A stretch of 64,000 nucleotides of DNA from RHKX01 sp963823275. Its GTDB lineage: Bacteria; Actinomycetota; Thermoleophilia; Solirubrobacterales; 70-9. The stretch is from NCBI GenBank assembly GCA_963823275.1, contig CAWGKW010000001.1, positions 372,001-436,000 on the forward strand, read 5' to 3'. Numbering within the stretch: the stretch's first letter is position 1; the number at the start of each line of letters is the position of its first letter. The position numbers were made by a program, and so were the translations under genes. This document shows positions 34,383 to 42,600 of the stretch, piece by piece. The notes beneath the pieces are model-generated. The model was given only the letters and a program-made list of their open reading frames with translations, did not search any database and was not told the origin of the DNA.

Positions 34383-35804
34383 TTGACCGCGTTTCGAAGC
34401 AAGGCATTTGGACTTGGGCTGGTCCTCGCGTTCGTGGGTGCACTTGCGCTCTCGGGCGCCACCGCCGCCAGTGCCGCGCCCAGGGTGACCACAATCGAGG
34501 GATTCAAGGCCCCCGGGACGCCCGAGCAGTACAACAAGGTGAGGGTCGTCAAGTACGGATCGCCGGATAGCAGGAAGGTCCTCGTACTGAACCCCGGTAC
34601 CTCCGCCGGAGGCACCTTCTTTGGCCCCTTCGCGACGGCACTCACCAAGAAGCTCAAGGGCTGGCAGGTCTGGGCGATCGAGCGCCGCGAGAACCTGCTC
34701 GAAGACCACTCCTACCTCGAGAAATACGTGAATGGCGACATCTCCAACCAGGAAGTCTTCGACTACTACCTCCGCTGGATCTCGGATGGTTCGATAACGA
34801 CCCACTTCACGCCCAAAACGACGGCAGAGACCGGGTTCGCCAAGAACTGGGGGATGAACGTCGCAGTCCACGACACGCGGAAGGTCGTCAAGGCCGCGAA
34901 GAAGGGCGGACGCACCGTAGTCATGGGAGGCCACTCCCTCGGGGGCTCGATCACGACCGCGTACGCGACGTGGGACTTCAACGGCAAGGCAGGGGCGAAG
35001 GGCCTCTCGGGACTCGTCTTCATCGACGGCGCGGGAGCCAACAGCCCGACCACCAGGCCACTTCCCACCGCTGAGGAGGCTCAGACGAACGTCGACAACC
35101 TGGACGATCCGTCGGCCTCGCCGTTCATCACGCTCGTTCAGCCGTTCCCGTGGATCGCGGGCGTCTTCAACGCAACGGGCTCGACGGCCGCCGTCGAAGA
35201 GCCGGACGAACCTTCGATCTTCTCCAGCTGGGTGCTGGCGCCGGCGGATCTGAAGCCGCCCGTTCCGGCCACCAATGCCGGTCAATACGGATACGCCGTG
35301 GACGAGACGACCAGCCCCGCCAACCTCGCATTGGTCCAGAGTCGAATCGGCCAGCTGGCGGCCTCGGGTGATCCCCGTGGCTGGCAGGACGGCGAGCTCG
35401 GGAGCGTTGCACGAGCGGCCTCGGTGTTCTCCGAGCACGTCGGCATGGAGAACCAGAAGGTTGGAGAGGACGGGACGTCCTGGTACCACCCGGCCAAGCT
35501 CTCGATCGATTCCGGCGCCATCAACAACGGTGTGGACAACCCCGCCCAGGCCATCTACGGCGACCACGCGACCATGGGTGATTCGGTGAAGCTGCCGATG
35601 TACTCGTTCGACACCTCGCTTGGCGGCGGACGTGTCGCGGATGCGACCCGCCAGCTTGCCGAGCAGTCCAAGGTGCCGAAGAGCTGGATCAAGACCGTCG
35701 AGCGGACCGAGACCTACTCGCACATCGATCCGATCAGCGCCGCGCGGTCGAAGAACGACTTCCTCAAGACGGTCGTTCCCTTCCTGAGGAACAAGATCAA
35801 GTAG
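34383..35804 (+). CDS. Secreted alpha/beta hydrolase
   Basis: 473 residues from TTG 34383, chosen because GAGGAG lies 7 nt upstream and a signal peptide follows directly (AFGLGLVLAFVGALALSGATAASAA). The frame to 34299 upstream has no such features. Alpha/beta hydrolase blocks: VLVLNPGTSAGGTFF (oxyanion region), nucleophile Ser185 in MGGHSLGGS, VFIDGAGANSP, and a late YSHIDPISA likely holding the catalytic His. Exported lipase/esterase-like; substrate unknown. It is the first gene after tRNA fragment copy 9. Confidence 0.85.
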   Translation: MTAFRSKAFGLGLVLAFVGALALSGATAASAAPRVTTIEGFKAPGTPEQYNKVRVVKYGSPDSRKVLVLNPGTSAGGTFFGPFATALTKKLKGWQVWAIERRENLLEDHSYLEKYVNGDISNQEVFDYYLRWISDGSITTHFTPKTTAETGFAKNWGMNVAVHDTRKVVKAAKKGGRTVVMGGHSLGGSITTAYATWDFNGKAGAKGLSGLVFIDGAGANSPTTRPLPTAEEAQTNVDNLDDPSASPFITLVQPFPWIAGVFNATGSTAAVEEPDEPSIFSSWVLAPADLKPPVPATNAGQYGYAVDETTSPANLALVQSRIGQLAASGDPRGWQDGELGSVARAASVFSEHVGMENQKVGEDGTSWYHPAKLSIDSGAINNGVDNPAQAIYGDHATMGDSVKLPMYSFDTSLGGGRVADATRQLAEQSKVPKSWIKTVERTETYSHIDPISAARSKNDFLKTVVPFLRNKIK

Positions 35805-36070
35805 AGGGCGCCTCAACGAACCCTGACCGCGCTCGGCGTCGGCAGATTCCGAGCGGGGCGACATTTGCTCAGTTCGACAGACAGCAGGGTGGTGGCCTCG
35901 GTGCCGAGACCGTTGGCGAGCCGATCGACCCGGAGCACCTCCGCCGTTGGTCGCAAGGCTGTGTTGACTGACTGCCGCAGCGGGCATAGGCTTGCCCAGA
36001 GCGCGGAGACGCGGGCCCGGTGGCCTACCCGTCGAGCCGCGGGCGGCGCAAGCGACGAGGAGATCAACCG

Positions 36071-37024
36071 ATGGACACCCGGTATCGCGATGACCTGCCA
36101 CCACTCGGGGAGGACCTGTTTCTGACCGACGGTGGCATCGAGACGTTTCTCGTTTTCCAACGTGGGATCGACCTGAACGAGTTCGCGGCGTTTCCGCTGC
36201 TGGAAGAGGAGTCGGGGCGGGAGGAGCTGCGGAACTACTACGAGCCTTTCTTGGAGTTGGCCGTTCGAAACGACGTCGGTTTCATCCTCGAGACCCCGAC
36301 CTGGCGTGCCAATCCTCGCTGGGGACCGGAGGTGGGCTATGACGGGCCCGGCATCGACCGGGTCAACCGAGAGGCCGTTGGGTTCCTCGAGGGGCTTCGT
36401 GAGACGGCCGGCGGCGACCGCCCAGTCGTCATCAGTGGCTGCTTGGGCCCTCACGACGACGGCTACGCGCCCGGCGAGGTGCTCGGAGTCGACGAGGCGC
36501 AGGCCCACCACTCCGTGCAGATTGGGACGTTCTCGGACACCGCTGCCGACGTGGTCACGGCGATCACGATGACCTACGCCGAGGAAGCTGTCGGCTTGGC
36601 TCGGGCGGCGACCGCGGCCGGGATGCCCGCGGTCATCTCCTTCACCGTCGAAACCGACGGAAAGCTTCCGAGCGGCCAGGCGCTCGGCGAGGCGATCGAG
36701 CAGGTCGATTCGGACTCCGAATCGGAGGTCGCCTACTTCATGATCAACTGTGCCCACCCCACCCACTTCGAGTCGGTTTTGGACGAGGGTGGGGCCTGGT
36801 TGGCGCGCATCCAGGGGCTCCGCGCCAACGCCTCGCGGATGAGCCACGCCGAATTGGACGAGTCAACGGAGCTGGACGATGGCGATCCAGAGGATCTGGC
36901 GGCTCGCTACGCCGCGTTGCACGAGCAGCTCCCGCGGCTCAACGTTCTGGGCGGCTGCTGCGGCACTGATCACCGGCACGTGAGCCAGATCTGTTCGGCG
37001 GTTACCGGGGCGTCCGCCGGCTAA
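36071..37024 (+). CDS. Homocysteine S-methyltransferase family protein
   Basis: 317 residues from ATG 36071. The barrel start LTDGGIETFLVFQRGIDL, ISGCLGPHDDGY and the three zinc-binding cysteines (Cys227 in INCAHP; Cys296-Cys297 in GGCCGTD) are all present, as in MmuM-type enzymes. These move a methyl group from S-methylmethionine or S-adenosylmethionine to homocysteine, making methionine. Single-domain, with no cobalamin domain. The region 35805-36070 upstream shows no gene. Confidence 0.9.
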   Translation: MDTRYRDDLPPLGEDLFLTDGGIETFLVFQRGIDLNEFAAFPLLEEESGREELRNYYEPFLELAVRNDVGFILETPTWRANPRWGPEVGYDGPGIDRVNREAVGFLEGLRETAGGDRPVVISGCLGPHDDGYAPGEVLGVDEAQAHHSVQIGTFSDTAADVVTAITMTYAEEAVGLARAATAAGMPAVISFTVETDGKLPSGQALGEAIEQVDSDSESEVAYFMINCAHPTHFESVLDEGGAWLARIQGLRANASRMSHAELDESTELDDGDPEDLAARYAALHEQLPRLNVLGGCCGTDHRHVSQICSAVTGASAG

Positions 37025-37377
37025 GTCCCGAGCGCTTTGGACCTGACCCGCTTTCGTGGATCACCGACCGAACCACTTGGCGGAGCCATCCGGCCTGTAA
37101 TAGTCGGGAGCAATCTCAACCGGGAGCCCTCCATGTCCAAGCGCACAGCACGCCATCGCCGCTCCGGCACGGCTCAGATGTCTAACGGCCGCTGGCGACT
37201 CAATGTCGTCACCGAAGCCCTCACCCGCCGACTCTTCATCCGGTGTGCGAAACGCTCCCGGATCCACAGACCAGATGGGCATCGGCGGTCCGGGGGCAGT
37301 ACGGATGCCAGCCTTGGCCGCGGAGGAGACAATCACCGTCGATCCGTGCCTCTCATTCAGCCGAAGGAGCGTCTTTC
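37025..37377. other. Non-coding; contains a tail-like remnant
   Basis: About 350 bp with no supported gene. A minus-strand frame ending DYYRPDGSAKWFGR looks slightly coding-like but is unplaced. The block at 37248-37300 resembles the array's tail sequence. Confidence 0.5.
37248..37300 (+). repeat. Isolated tail-type remnant without tRNA part
   Basis: GCGAAACGCTCCCGGATCC, then CAGATGGGCATCGG and GGTCCGGGG, follow the order and spacing of the tail segment GCCGAAACGCTCCAGATC - CATGGACATTGGGGGTCCG of copy 2. No tRNA fragment is recognisable at the expected distance upstream. Confidence 0.6.
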
Positions 37378-38280
37378 TTGTTCAGTTCAATAGCTGTTCT
37401 GTATGACGGCTCGGAGTGCTCGCGAGCCGGGTTCGGGTTCGCGGCGAAGCTGGCCGCGAGCGTGGCCGGCAGGGTCTCGCTCGTTCAGGCGATGGAGTCG
37501 CCATACGATGCGCTGGTGCGCTCGCCGGAGCCGATTCCGGGCCTGCAAGAGCTTCTCAAGAAGGACGAAGAGGCGCGAATCAAGGATCTCAGCGCAGTTG
37601 CGGCTGAGGCCCCGGATGAGGCTGCGGTCAAGATCGAGATGCTGCATGGATGGACGGGACCGGTGCTGCTGGAGTACCTCGAGCGAACGAAGCCGGATCT
37701 CGTCGTGGCCGGGACCCGGGGTATGGGCTTCACCCGGTTTCTGCTCGGTAGCGTGTCGCAACGGTTGCTTGAAGAGGCACCCTGCGATCTCCTTCTCTTC
37801 CGGGAGCCGGAGATCCCCGGCGACGATGCGCAGGTGATCGCGTGTCTCGATGATTCCGCCTTCGCGCGAAGGGCAGCGGCGGTGGCCGCCGGATTGGCGA
37901 GCGCACTTGGCGCCGATCTCGTTCTCACCCACGTAGCCGACATGCGCCTTCCGTTGGCCCAGGCGCCTTACGCGGCCGTTCGCAGCATGATTCGCCGCCA
38001 CGGTGCCGAGGTCTTGGCCACGGCGAAGGCCGACCTGAATCTGCCTGCGGGTGTGGTCAGCGAGGACTTGCGCGAGGGCGATCCGCGCGAAGAGCTGCTC
38101 GAGGCTTGCTCGGAGCGGGCGCCCGCAATCGCCGTCGTGGGCCACCACGGCGCCGGCCGCCTGCGTAGCCTCATGCTGGGCAGCACGGCACGCGAGTTGG
38201 TGCAGGGCGCGAGATGCCCGGTTCTGATCGTCCGTGCCGAGGACGGCGAGCCGGCCGGCAAAGAGAGGTTCGAGCAATGA
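37378..38280 (+). CDS. Universal stress protein, two Usp domains
   Basis: 300 residues from TTG 37378 (AAGGAG nine bases upstream); the longer frame to 37243 runs through the tail remnant. Two Usp domains of about 145 residues: the first with IAVLYDGSECSRAGF and VVAGTRGMGFTRFLLGSVSQRLL, the second with VIACLDDSAF and AVVGHHGAGRLRSLMLGSTARELVQGARCPVLIV. The G-x(2)-G-x(9)-G-S/T nucleotide-binding pattern is present in the second domain. Role: stress survival, usually ATP-binding. Its stop overlaps the next Usp start by 4 nt. Confidence 0.92.
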   Translation: MFSSIAVLYDGSECSRAGFGFAAKLAASVAGRVSLVQAMESPYDALVRSPEPIPGLQELLKKDEEARIKDLSAVAAEAPDEAAVKIEMLHGWTGPVLLEYLERTKPDLVVAGTRGMGFTRFLLGSVSQRLLEEAPCDLLLFREPEIPGDDAQVIACLDDSAFARRAAAVAAGLASALGADLVLTHVADMRLPLAQAPYAAVRSMIRRHGAEVLATAKADLNLPAGVVSEDLREGDPREELLEACSERAPAIAVVGHHGAGRLRSLMLGSTARELVQGARCPVLIVRAEDGEPAGKERFEQ

Positions 38281-39095
38281 CCGACTTCAAGACGATCGTC
38301 TGCGGTATCGACTCGTCCCCGCAGAGCGGCGAGGCGCCCCGTCAGGCGGAGGCCATCGGTGCGGATGACGCGACCATCTGGGGCGTCTCCGTCTGGGACC
38401 CGTCGCTTGCGGTCCACGCCGGCATTCACGCGGGAGACGTCGCCGCCGACCTCCGTGCGGAGGCCCACGCAAACGCGGCGAGAGCCGCCGAGGAGTTCCC
38501 CGGCTTGAAGCCGATGGTCGTACGGGGCGGGGAGGTTGCCGGCCTGATCTCCGCCATCTCGAATCTCGAGGCCGACCTGCTGGCCGTCGGATCGCATGGA
38601 AGCTCGCGACCCGCCGGGATCGTCTTCGGCAGCGTCGCAACGGGGGTCGTTCATCATGCGCCTTGCAGCGTTCTGGTAGCGCGTCGGCCCGAGTCGGAGC
38701 CTGTCCCGCGGATGATCCTCCATGCCGACGACGGCTCCGCCGATGCTCGTGATGCGGCATTGGCCGCCTCGTCGGTCGCCCTGCGCATGGGCGCGAGCGT
38801 GACCAGCCTGCACGTCGGCGCCGATTGGGAGGCCTCGGATCGTTTCGGCACCGGGTCGTCCGAGCTGATCGGCGAGTCGGGTGTCGAGACGGTCATCCGG
38901 CGAGAATCCGGTTCTGCGCACCGACAGATCATCGCGGTTGCGGCGGAGCTAGACGCATCACTGATCGTCATCGGCAGCAGGGGGTTGACCGGCGTCAGGG
39001 CGCTGGGGAGCGTCAGTGAGCGAGTCGCGCACCGTGCTTCGTGCTCGGTTCTGATCGTCAGGCAGGCTGTCCATCCTCAACAGGAAACGCTCTGA
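38277..39095 (+). CDS. Universal stress protein, two Usp domains
   Basis: 272 residues from ATG 38277 (ATGA overlap with the upstream stop). Two Usp domains: TIVCGIDSSPQSGEAPRQA...LLAVGSHGSSRPAGIVFGSVATGVVHHAPCSVLV and a second ending LIVIGSRGLTGVRALGSVSERVAHRASCSVLIV. G-x2-G-x9-GS ATP-binding patterns are recognisable in the second. Translationally coupled with the first Usp gene; they likely act together in stress survival. Confidence 0.92.
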   Translation: MTDFKTIVCGIDSSPQSGEAPRQAEAIGADDATIWGVSVWDPSLAVHAGIHAGDVAADLRAEAHANAARAAEEFPGLKPMVVRGGEVAGLISAISNLEADLLAVGSHGSSRPAGIVFGSVATGVVHHAPCSVLVARRPESEPVPRMILHADDGSADARDAALAASSVALRMGASVTSLHVGADWEASDRFGTGSSELIGESGVETVIRRESGSAHRQIIAVAAELDASLIVIGSRGLTGVRALGSVSERVAHRASCSVLIVRQAVHPQQETL

Positions 39096-39327
39096 GGGCT
39101 CTGATCGGGGGTTGGGAGGTCTGGGATCGGGCGCAGGACCCGAGACCGCCGAGGTCACCCGCTCAGATGATCGCGACCCACCCCCAGAAGGTCAGGCAGG
39201 CGCCGGGCAGATCGCTCTTGAGGAGGCTGCCGCGGCACTCGGAGGACTACTGGGAGGACGCGGTGTTCGTTGGGGTGCTGTTGTCGCCTCCGGAACCCAC
39301 AGGTGGCACATCGATGCCGTGTGGACT

Positions 39328-39672
39328 GCGCTCGTCAGCGTCCCGACCCCGGCAACACCGAGCGGTGCCGACGGGGATTCGGGCGTGCCATCGATCTCCG
39401 GCGACGGCGGCTTCGTCGCCTTCTCCTCCGAGGCCACCAACCTTGTTGCCGGCGACGGCAACGGCGCCTCGGACGTCTTTCGCAGCAGCGTCCCGGCTGC
39501 GACCACCGACCTCGTCAGCACCGCTTCCGGCGGCGGGCCTGGCAACGACGACTCGCTCGACCCGGCGATCTCCGACGACGGCCGCGTCGTCGCCTTCGCC
39601 TCCGACGCCGACGACCTCAGCGCCGACGACGGCAAGAAGACCGACGTCTTCGTTCACACCTTCACTCCATAG
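39328..39672 (+). pseudogene. PD40/TolB-like beta-propeller remnant
   Basis: The frame includes VPSISGDGGFVAFSSEATNLVAGDGNGASDVF and PAISDDGRVVAFASDADDLSADDGKKTDVFV, two PD40-type propeller repeats, before a stop at 39672. The upstream part of the frame (from 39112) is not repeat-like and no signal peptide is present. It is a two-blade leftover of a larger propeller. It lies about 105 bp before tRNA fragment copy 10. Confidence 0.65.
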
Positions 39673-39778
39673 TCGGGGGACCGGATGAACGACCCCGGCT
39701 TGAGATCGACGAGGCCATCGAGGGCTCGGGCTTGAAGAACGGCTAACTGGTGCCAAGCACCAGACGCCAGCAGACGCT

Positions 39779-39850
39779 CTGCGAGACCGAAGGTCACTGG
39801 TTCGAATCCAGTCGAGCGCGCTCTCCTGATCGGCGGCAATCCCTCATGAA
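39779..39850 (+). repeat. tRNA-Arg 3' fragment, copy 10 (last in the array)
   Basis: 39779-39819 matches the tRNA 3' part with three changes (CTGCGAG loop; CGAGCGC acceptor), discriminator G. The tail CTCTCCTGATCGGCGGCAATCCCTCATGAACGC keeps the core and the start of the first arm motif, then ends at the PemK gene end. Confidence 0.9.
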
Positions 39851-39859
39851 CGCCTCGAT

Positions 39860-40201
39860 TCAGGTTCGTATCAGCAGTCGCACGCGGCTTGCGACCTGCT
39901 CGAGCGTCCCAGGTCGGACCCTGCCCCAGCGTTCGACCAGCCGCGAGCGATCCACGGATCGGACCATGTCCGGTAGCGCCCAACTGCGCTTCTTGAGCCC
40001 GGCCTCGTCGGCAGGGATCTCGGGTCGGATCGGGTTCTGCTGCGGAGTTGTCGTGAGCGGGACGACGATCGCGAGCCCGCTCGGCCCGGTCCCAAGCTGA
40101 TCGACGCTGACTACGAGCGCGGGCCGTCGGCCGGCCTGCTCCCTGCCGCGAGTCGGGTCGAACTCACAGAACCAGACCTCCCCCTGCGCCGCGGCGCTCA
40201 T
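39860..40201 (-). CDS. PemK/MazF family toxin (mRNA interferase)
   Basis: 113 residues with the PemK-like barrel: GEVWFCEFDPTRGREQAGRRPALVVSVD at the start, LAIVVPLTTTP in the middle, and a KKRSWALPDMVRSVDRSRLVERWG end. Conserved Arg in GREQAGRRP and Thr in PLTTTP match the active-site area of MazF enzymes, which cut single-stranded RNA. It overlaps the upstream antitoxin by 4 nt on the same strand. The pair lies in the last module of the array. Confidence 0.9.
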   Translation of the reverse strand: MSAAAQGEVWFCEFDPTRGREQAGRRPALVVSVDQLGTGPSGLAIVVPLTTTPQQNPIRPEIPADEAGLKKRSWALPDMVRSVDRSRLVERWGRVRPGTLEQVASRVRLLIRT

Positions 40202-40446
40202 AGGTCCGTGAGCCCGTCGAGAAGGGTCCTTTCCCAGGCGCCACGTTCGCTGCGCTCGGCCGCCCAGGCGGAGGGGTCCTGGCGTTGGCGAGCGTAAGCG
40301 TCATTCATCTGCTCGAGCAGCTGGTCCTGCTCTCGGCGGCTGACGAGCTCATCGAGGAGCTCGGCAGTGCTGACCCCGCGTTCGCGGGAGAGACGAGTGA
40401 GGGCATCCCGCGTGCTCTCGTTCACCCTTACCGTAGTCGTCGCCAT
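40198..40446 (-). CDS. Ribbon-helix-helix antitoxin of the PemK/MazF pair
   Basis: 82 residues. The N-terminal TTTVRVNESTRDALTRLSRERGVSTAELLDELV is a ribbon-helix-helix DNA-binding domain. The C-terminal DAYARQRQDPSAWAAERSERGAWERTLLDGL is the toxin-binding tail usual for actinobacterial MazE-like antitoxins. It probably represses its own operon by binding upstream of 40446. Confidence 0.88.
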   Translation of the reverse strand: MATTTVRVNESTRDALTRLSRERGVSTAELLDELVSRREQDQLLEQMNDAYARQRQDPSAWAAERSERGAWERTLLDGLTDL

Positions 40447-40479
40447 AGACAGTAGTGTAGACCGGAGCGTCTACGTTGG

Positions 40480-40710
40480 CAAGGCCGTCGGTCCAGCCGG
40501 TCGGTCAGTTCGCGACGCCACTCTGGAGTCGCGACCGGTTCACCCCAGTAGTCGGTGACGCGAACCGCTTCCCCGTCCTCCATCTAACGGATGGTGACGT
40601 TCCGGTAGAGCCGCCCGTCGCCGTAGTTGCAGGTCCACTCGACGACAACGACATCATCGAGCTTCAGACGTCGGCCCAGCTCGGGGAAGTTGCCCTCCTG
40701 GATCGAGTAT
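40480..40710 (-). pseudogene. SnoaL-like (NTF2 fold) protein remnant with internal stop
   Basis: The minus strand reads GNFPELGRRLKLDDVVVVEW, CNYGDGRLYRNVTIR, then a TAG, then in the same frame MEDGEAVRVTDYWGEPVATPEWRRELTDRL. The last part is the typical C-terminus of SnoaL-like NTF2-fold proteins (DGK-I-x-x-x-x-x-Y-F-x-EP-x-x-x-PEWR). The nonsense codon and missing N-terminus make it dead. The remaining DNA to 40827 is non-coding apart from a hairpin. Confidence 0.7.
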
Positions 40711-40731
40711 GACGGTGGCCTAAATGTAAGC

Positions 40732-40757
40732 GGGGCGCGTCAAATCGGACGCGCCCC
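40732..40757 (-). terminator. Strong hairpin, probable terminator of the DUF1269 gene
   Basis: GGGGCGCGTC (40732-40741) and GACGCGCCCC (40748-40757) form a perfect 10-bp stem with a 6-nt loop, about 70 bp past the stop of the minus-strand gene at 40828. Confidence 0.6.
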
Positions 40758-40827
40758 ACTCTCCACTCGCGCGCCCAGGATCAAAGGCACCTGATCCTCT
40801 CAGGACGGGGGCTAGCTGGGCCTCCGT

Positions 40828-41316
40828 TCAGGCCGCCTCGACCTGACGCTTGAGTTCGTCGGCGTCGGCGTCGATCTGCTTTTCGATCTGCTTCTTGGCG
40901 CGCTTGGTCGCCTTCTCGATCTGCTCATCGACCTTCGACTCGCCGATCACGATCACGGCCGCGTCGCCCTCGTCGAGGGCCTCGCCGAGGTCCTTGAGAT
41001 CGCTGCGCGACATGCCCTTCCAGAGGTGGCCGGCGACCCCGCCGGCAACGCCGCCGACGATCGCGGTGCCGATGATCGAAGGGGGGAAGAGGATGCCCGC
41101 CACCGCTCCTACGGCAATGCCCGTCCAGGCGCCGTGCTGGGTCGGCTTCTCGGTCTTGTGAACGTGGACCTTGTCGTCCTCCTTCTCGATCACGGCCGAG
41201 TCGAAGGTGCCGACGAGGCCGGCGGCGTGGAGGTCGAAGACGGCCTCGTAGTCGGCTTCGGCGGTGGCGATGTCGTCGTAGACGGCGGCGTAGAGGAAGA
41301 TCGGTCGGTCTGCCAT
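40828..41316 (-). CDS. DUF1269-type protein with glycine-zipper membrane segment
   Basis: 162 residues. A ferredoxin-like start (FLYAAVYDDIATAEADYEAVFDLHAAGLVG) leads to a Gly/Ala-rich segment GAWTGIAVGAVAGILFPPSIIGTAIVGGVAGGVAG (about 62-96), then SDLKDLGEALDEGDAAVIVIGE and a charged coiled coil (VDEQIEKATKRAKKQIEKQID). This is the layout of DUF1269-type proteins, thought to be membrane-associated; function unknown. It lies between the PemK module and the right end of the island, and could be cargo or backbone. Confidence 0.82.
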   Translation of the reverse strand: MADRPIFLYAAVYDDIATAEADYEAVFDLHAAGLVGTFDSAVIEKEDDKVHVHKTEKPTQHGAWTGIAVGAVAGILFPPSIIGTAIVGGVAGGVAGHLWKGMSRSDLKDLGEALDEGDAAVIVIGESKVDEQIEKATKRAKKQIEKQIDADADELKRQVEAA

Positions 41317-41524
41317 TTGAGGCCTTTCTGTGAGGGGAGCCAGGGTCGCTGCCCGTTGCTGTGCGAGCGGACAGGTTACTCCGGATGCGGGCGTGCGACG
41401 GGAAGGATTCCGCCGCCGGCTGAGTATCCGAGGCCGATCGAAAGCACGGCGAGCAGCTCACTCATCCCCCAATGCTTGACGCTCGACGGGTAACCACTCC
41501 ACCACGCCGGTGAAGTTCAAGCGA

Positions 41525-41605
41525 GATCATCGTGCACCTATCGCGCGGATGCCAATGGCAGAGCCAGATCTGTCTCTGCGAGGGGTTGAACCATCGCGTA
41601 CCACG
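41525..41605 (+). repeat. Tail-end remnants marking the probable right boundary of the array
   Basis: 41525-41549 (GATCATCGTGCACCTATCGC...) matches the end of the copy 1 tail (GACCATCGCGCAACTATCGC...) at about 22 of 25 bases. 41588-41605 (GAACCATCGCGTACCACGC) resembles the copy 2 version. No tRNA part is seen. The surrounding stretch from 41317 to 41670 has no gene. Confidence 0.55.
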
Positions 41606-41670
41606 CTCCCGGGTCCTGACTCGTGAAAACCAGGGCTCAACTCCCGCGCACAACCGCCGATGAAGGGGGA

Positions 41671-42600
41671 ATGAAGTCGCGATCTTCCCTTCAGGCCCTG
41701 ACCCCGCTGATCTCTCGGCGCTTTCAGAGCTTCGCCGAGGCGGCCGAGTCCGCTCTCTGGGCGGTGGCCGGCTCGGTCGAGGGCACGATCGTCCTCGGCC
41801 AGGCCGAGGACGACGGGAAGACGTGGCGCCTCCTCGACGTTCGCGGCGCCCCGTGTCAGGGGCTCGAGCGCGGCACGCTCGCCCCGAGGGGAGTGGATGA
41901 TGGGCTCACCGCGGAGTTCCTTCGCTCGCGTGGTGTCGCCGACTCGATCTCGCTCCCGCTGGAGCTCAGCGACGGGAGCGTCGTCGGAATCGTCGCGGCG
42001 CTGGGCGATGATGACTCCTACGGTCCCGACGACCTCGTCGTCGTCAGCCTCGCCGCAAGGACGCTCGCCTATGAGTGGGAGCGTGTGCGCTCGCGCGCCG
42101 AGTTGCGTGAGGTGCGCCAGCGGCTCGCCGACGGCAGGGGCATCGATCCCGAGACGAGCCTGGTGGATCGTGCCGGCTTCACCGAGCTGCTCGACCGTGA
42201 GTGGCGCCTTGCCAAGCGCGGGACCGTGCGCTCGATGCTGGTCGTCTGCGAGATCGGGCTCGACGACGAGCCGAACGGATCGGCGCTCTTCCGGCTGGCG
42301 CTCAAGGACGCCGCCGAGGTTCTCTCGGGCGCAGCAAGGATCACCGATCATGTTGGGCGCGTCGCCGAATCACGGCTGGCCACGGTGCTCGTCGGATGCA
42401 CCGACGTCGCCGGAGTCGAGGCGATGCTGACCCGCTTCTCCGATTCGTTGCGCCGCGTGACGAGCGCCCGGCAGTGCGAGATCGACCTGATCTGCGGGAC
42501 GATGGCGATCGAAGACGCCGACTCCCCCGAGGCTGCGCTCGAACACGCGGAACAGTGGATCGGCAACGTCGCGCCCGCAGCGGCGGTCCGGGGCGGATGA
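41671..42600 (+). CDS. GAF-like sensor with degenerate GGDEF domain
   Basis: 309 residues from ATG 41671 (GAAGGGGG upstream); an earlier ATG (41623) lies in the repeat remnant region. Residues about 5-150 look like a GAF domain (FAEAAESALWAVAGSVEGTIVL...SISLPLELSDGSVVGIVAAL). Residues about 170-300 follow the diguanylate cyclase layout (SLVDRAGFTELLDREWRLAKRG), but the GGDEF site reads VGRVAESRLATVLV, so it cannot make c-di-GMP and may only bind nucleotides or partners. It overlaps the next gene by 4 nt (ATGA). Confidence 0.7.
   Translation: MKSRSSLQALTPLISRRFQSFAEAAESALWAVAGSVEGTIVLGQAEDDGKTWRLLDVRGAPCQGLERGTLAPRGVDDGLTAEFLRSRGVADSISLPLELSDGSVVGIVAALGDDDSYGPDDLVVVSLAARTLAYEWERVRSRAELREVRQRLADGRGIDPETSLVDRAGFTELLDREWRLAKRGTVRSMLVVCEIGLDDEPNGSALFRLALKDAAEVLSGAARITDHVGRVAESRLATVLVGCTDVAGVEAMLTRFSDSLRRVTSARQCEIDLICGTMAIEDADSPEAALEHAEQWIGNVAPAAAVRGG

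Noticed and set aside
34104..36104. 666-codon minus-strand ORF opposite the alpha/beta hydrolase
   Set aside because: Composition is that of an antisense frame, and it includes the antisense tRNA peptide; the plus strand encodes an intact secreted hydrolase.
39112..39327. N-terminal part of the frame leading into the PD40 repeats
   Set aside because: Not propeller-like and without a signal peptide; it appears to be read-in from unrelated sequence.
9177..39850. CRISPR array as explanation for regularly oriented repeats
   Set aside because: Repeats are 1-6 kb apart, derived from a tRNA, and the intervals contain genes; no short uniform spacers exist.
9177..39850. The ten fragments as additional functional tRNA genes
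   Set aside because: All lack the acceptor 5' strand, D arm and 5' anticodon stem, so none can fold as a tRNA.
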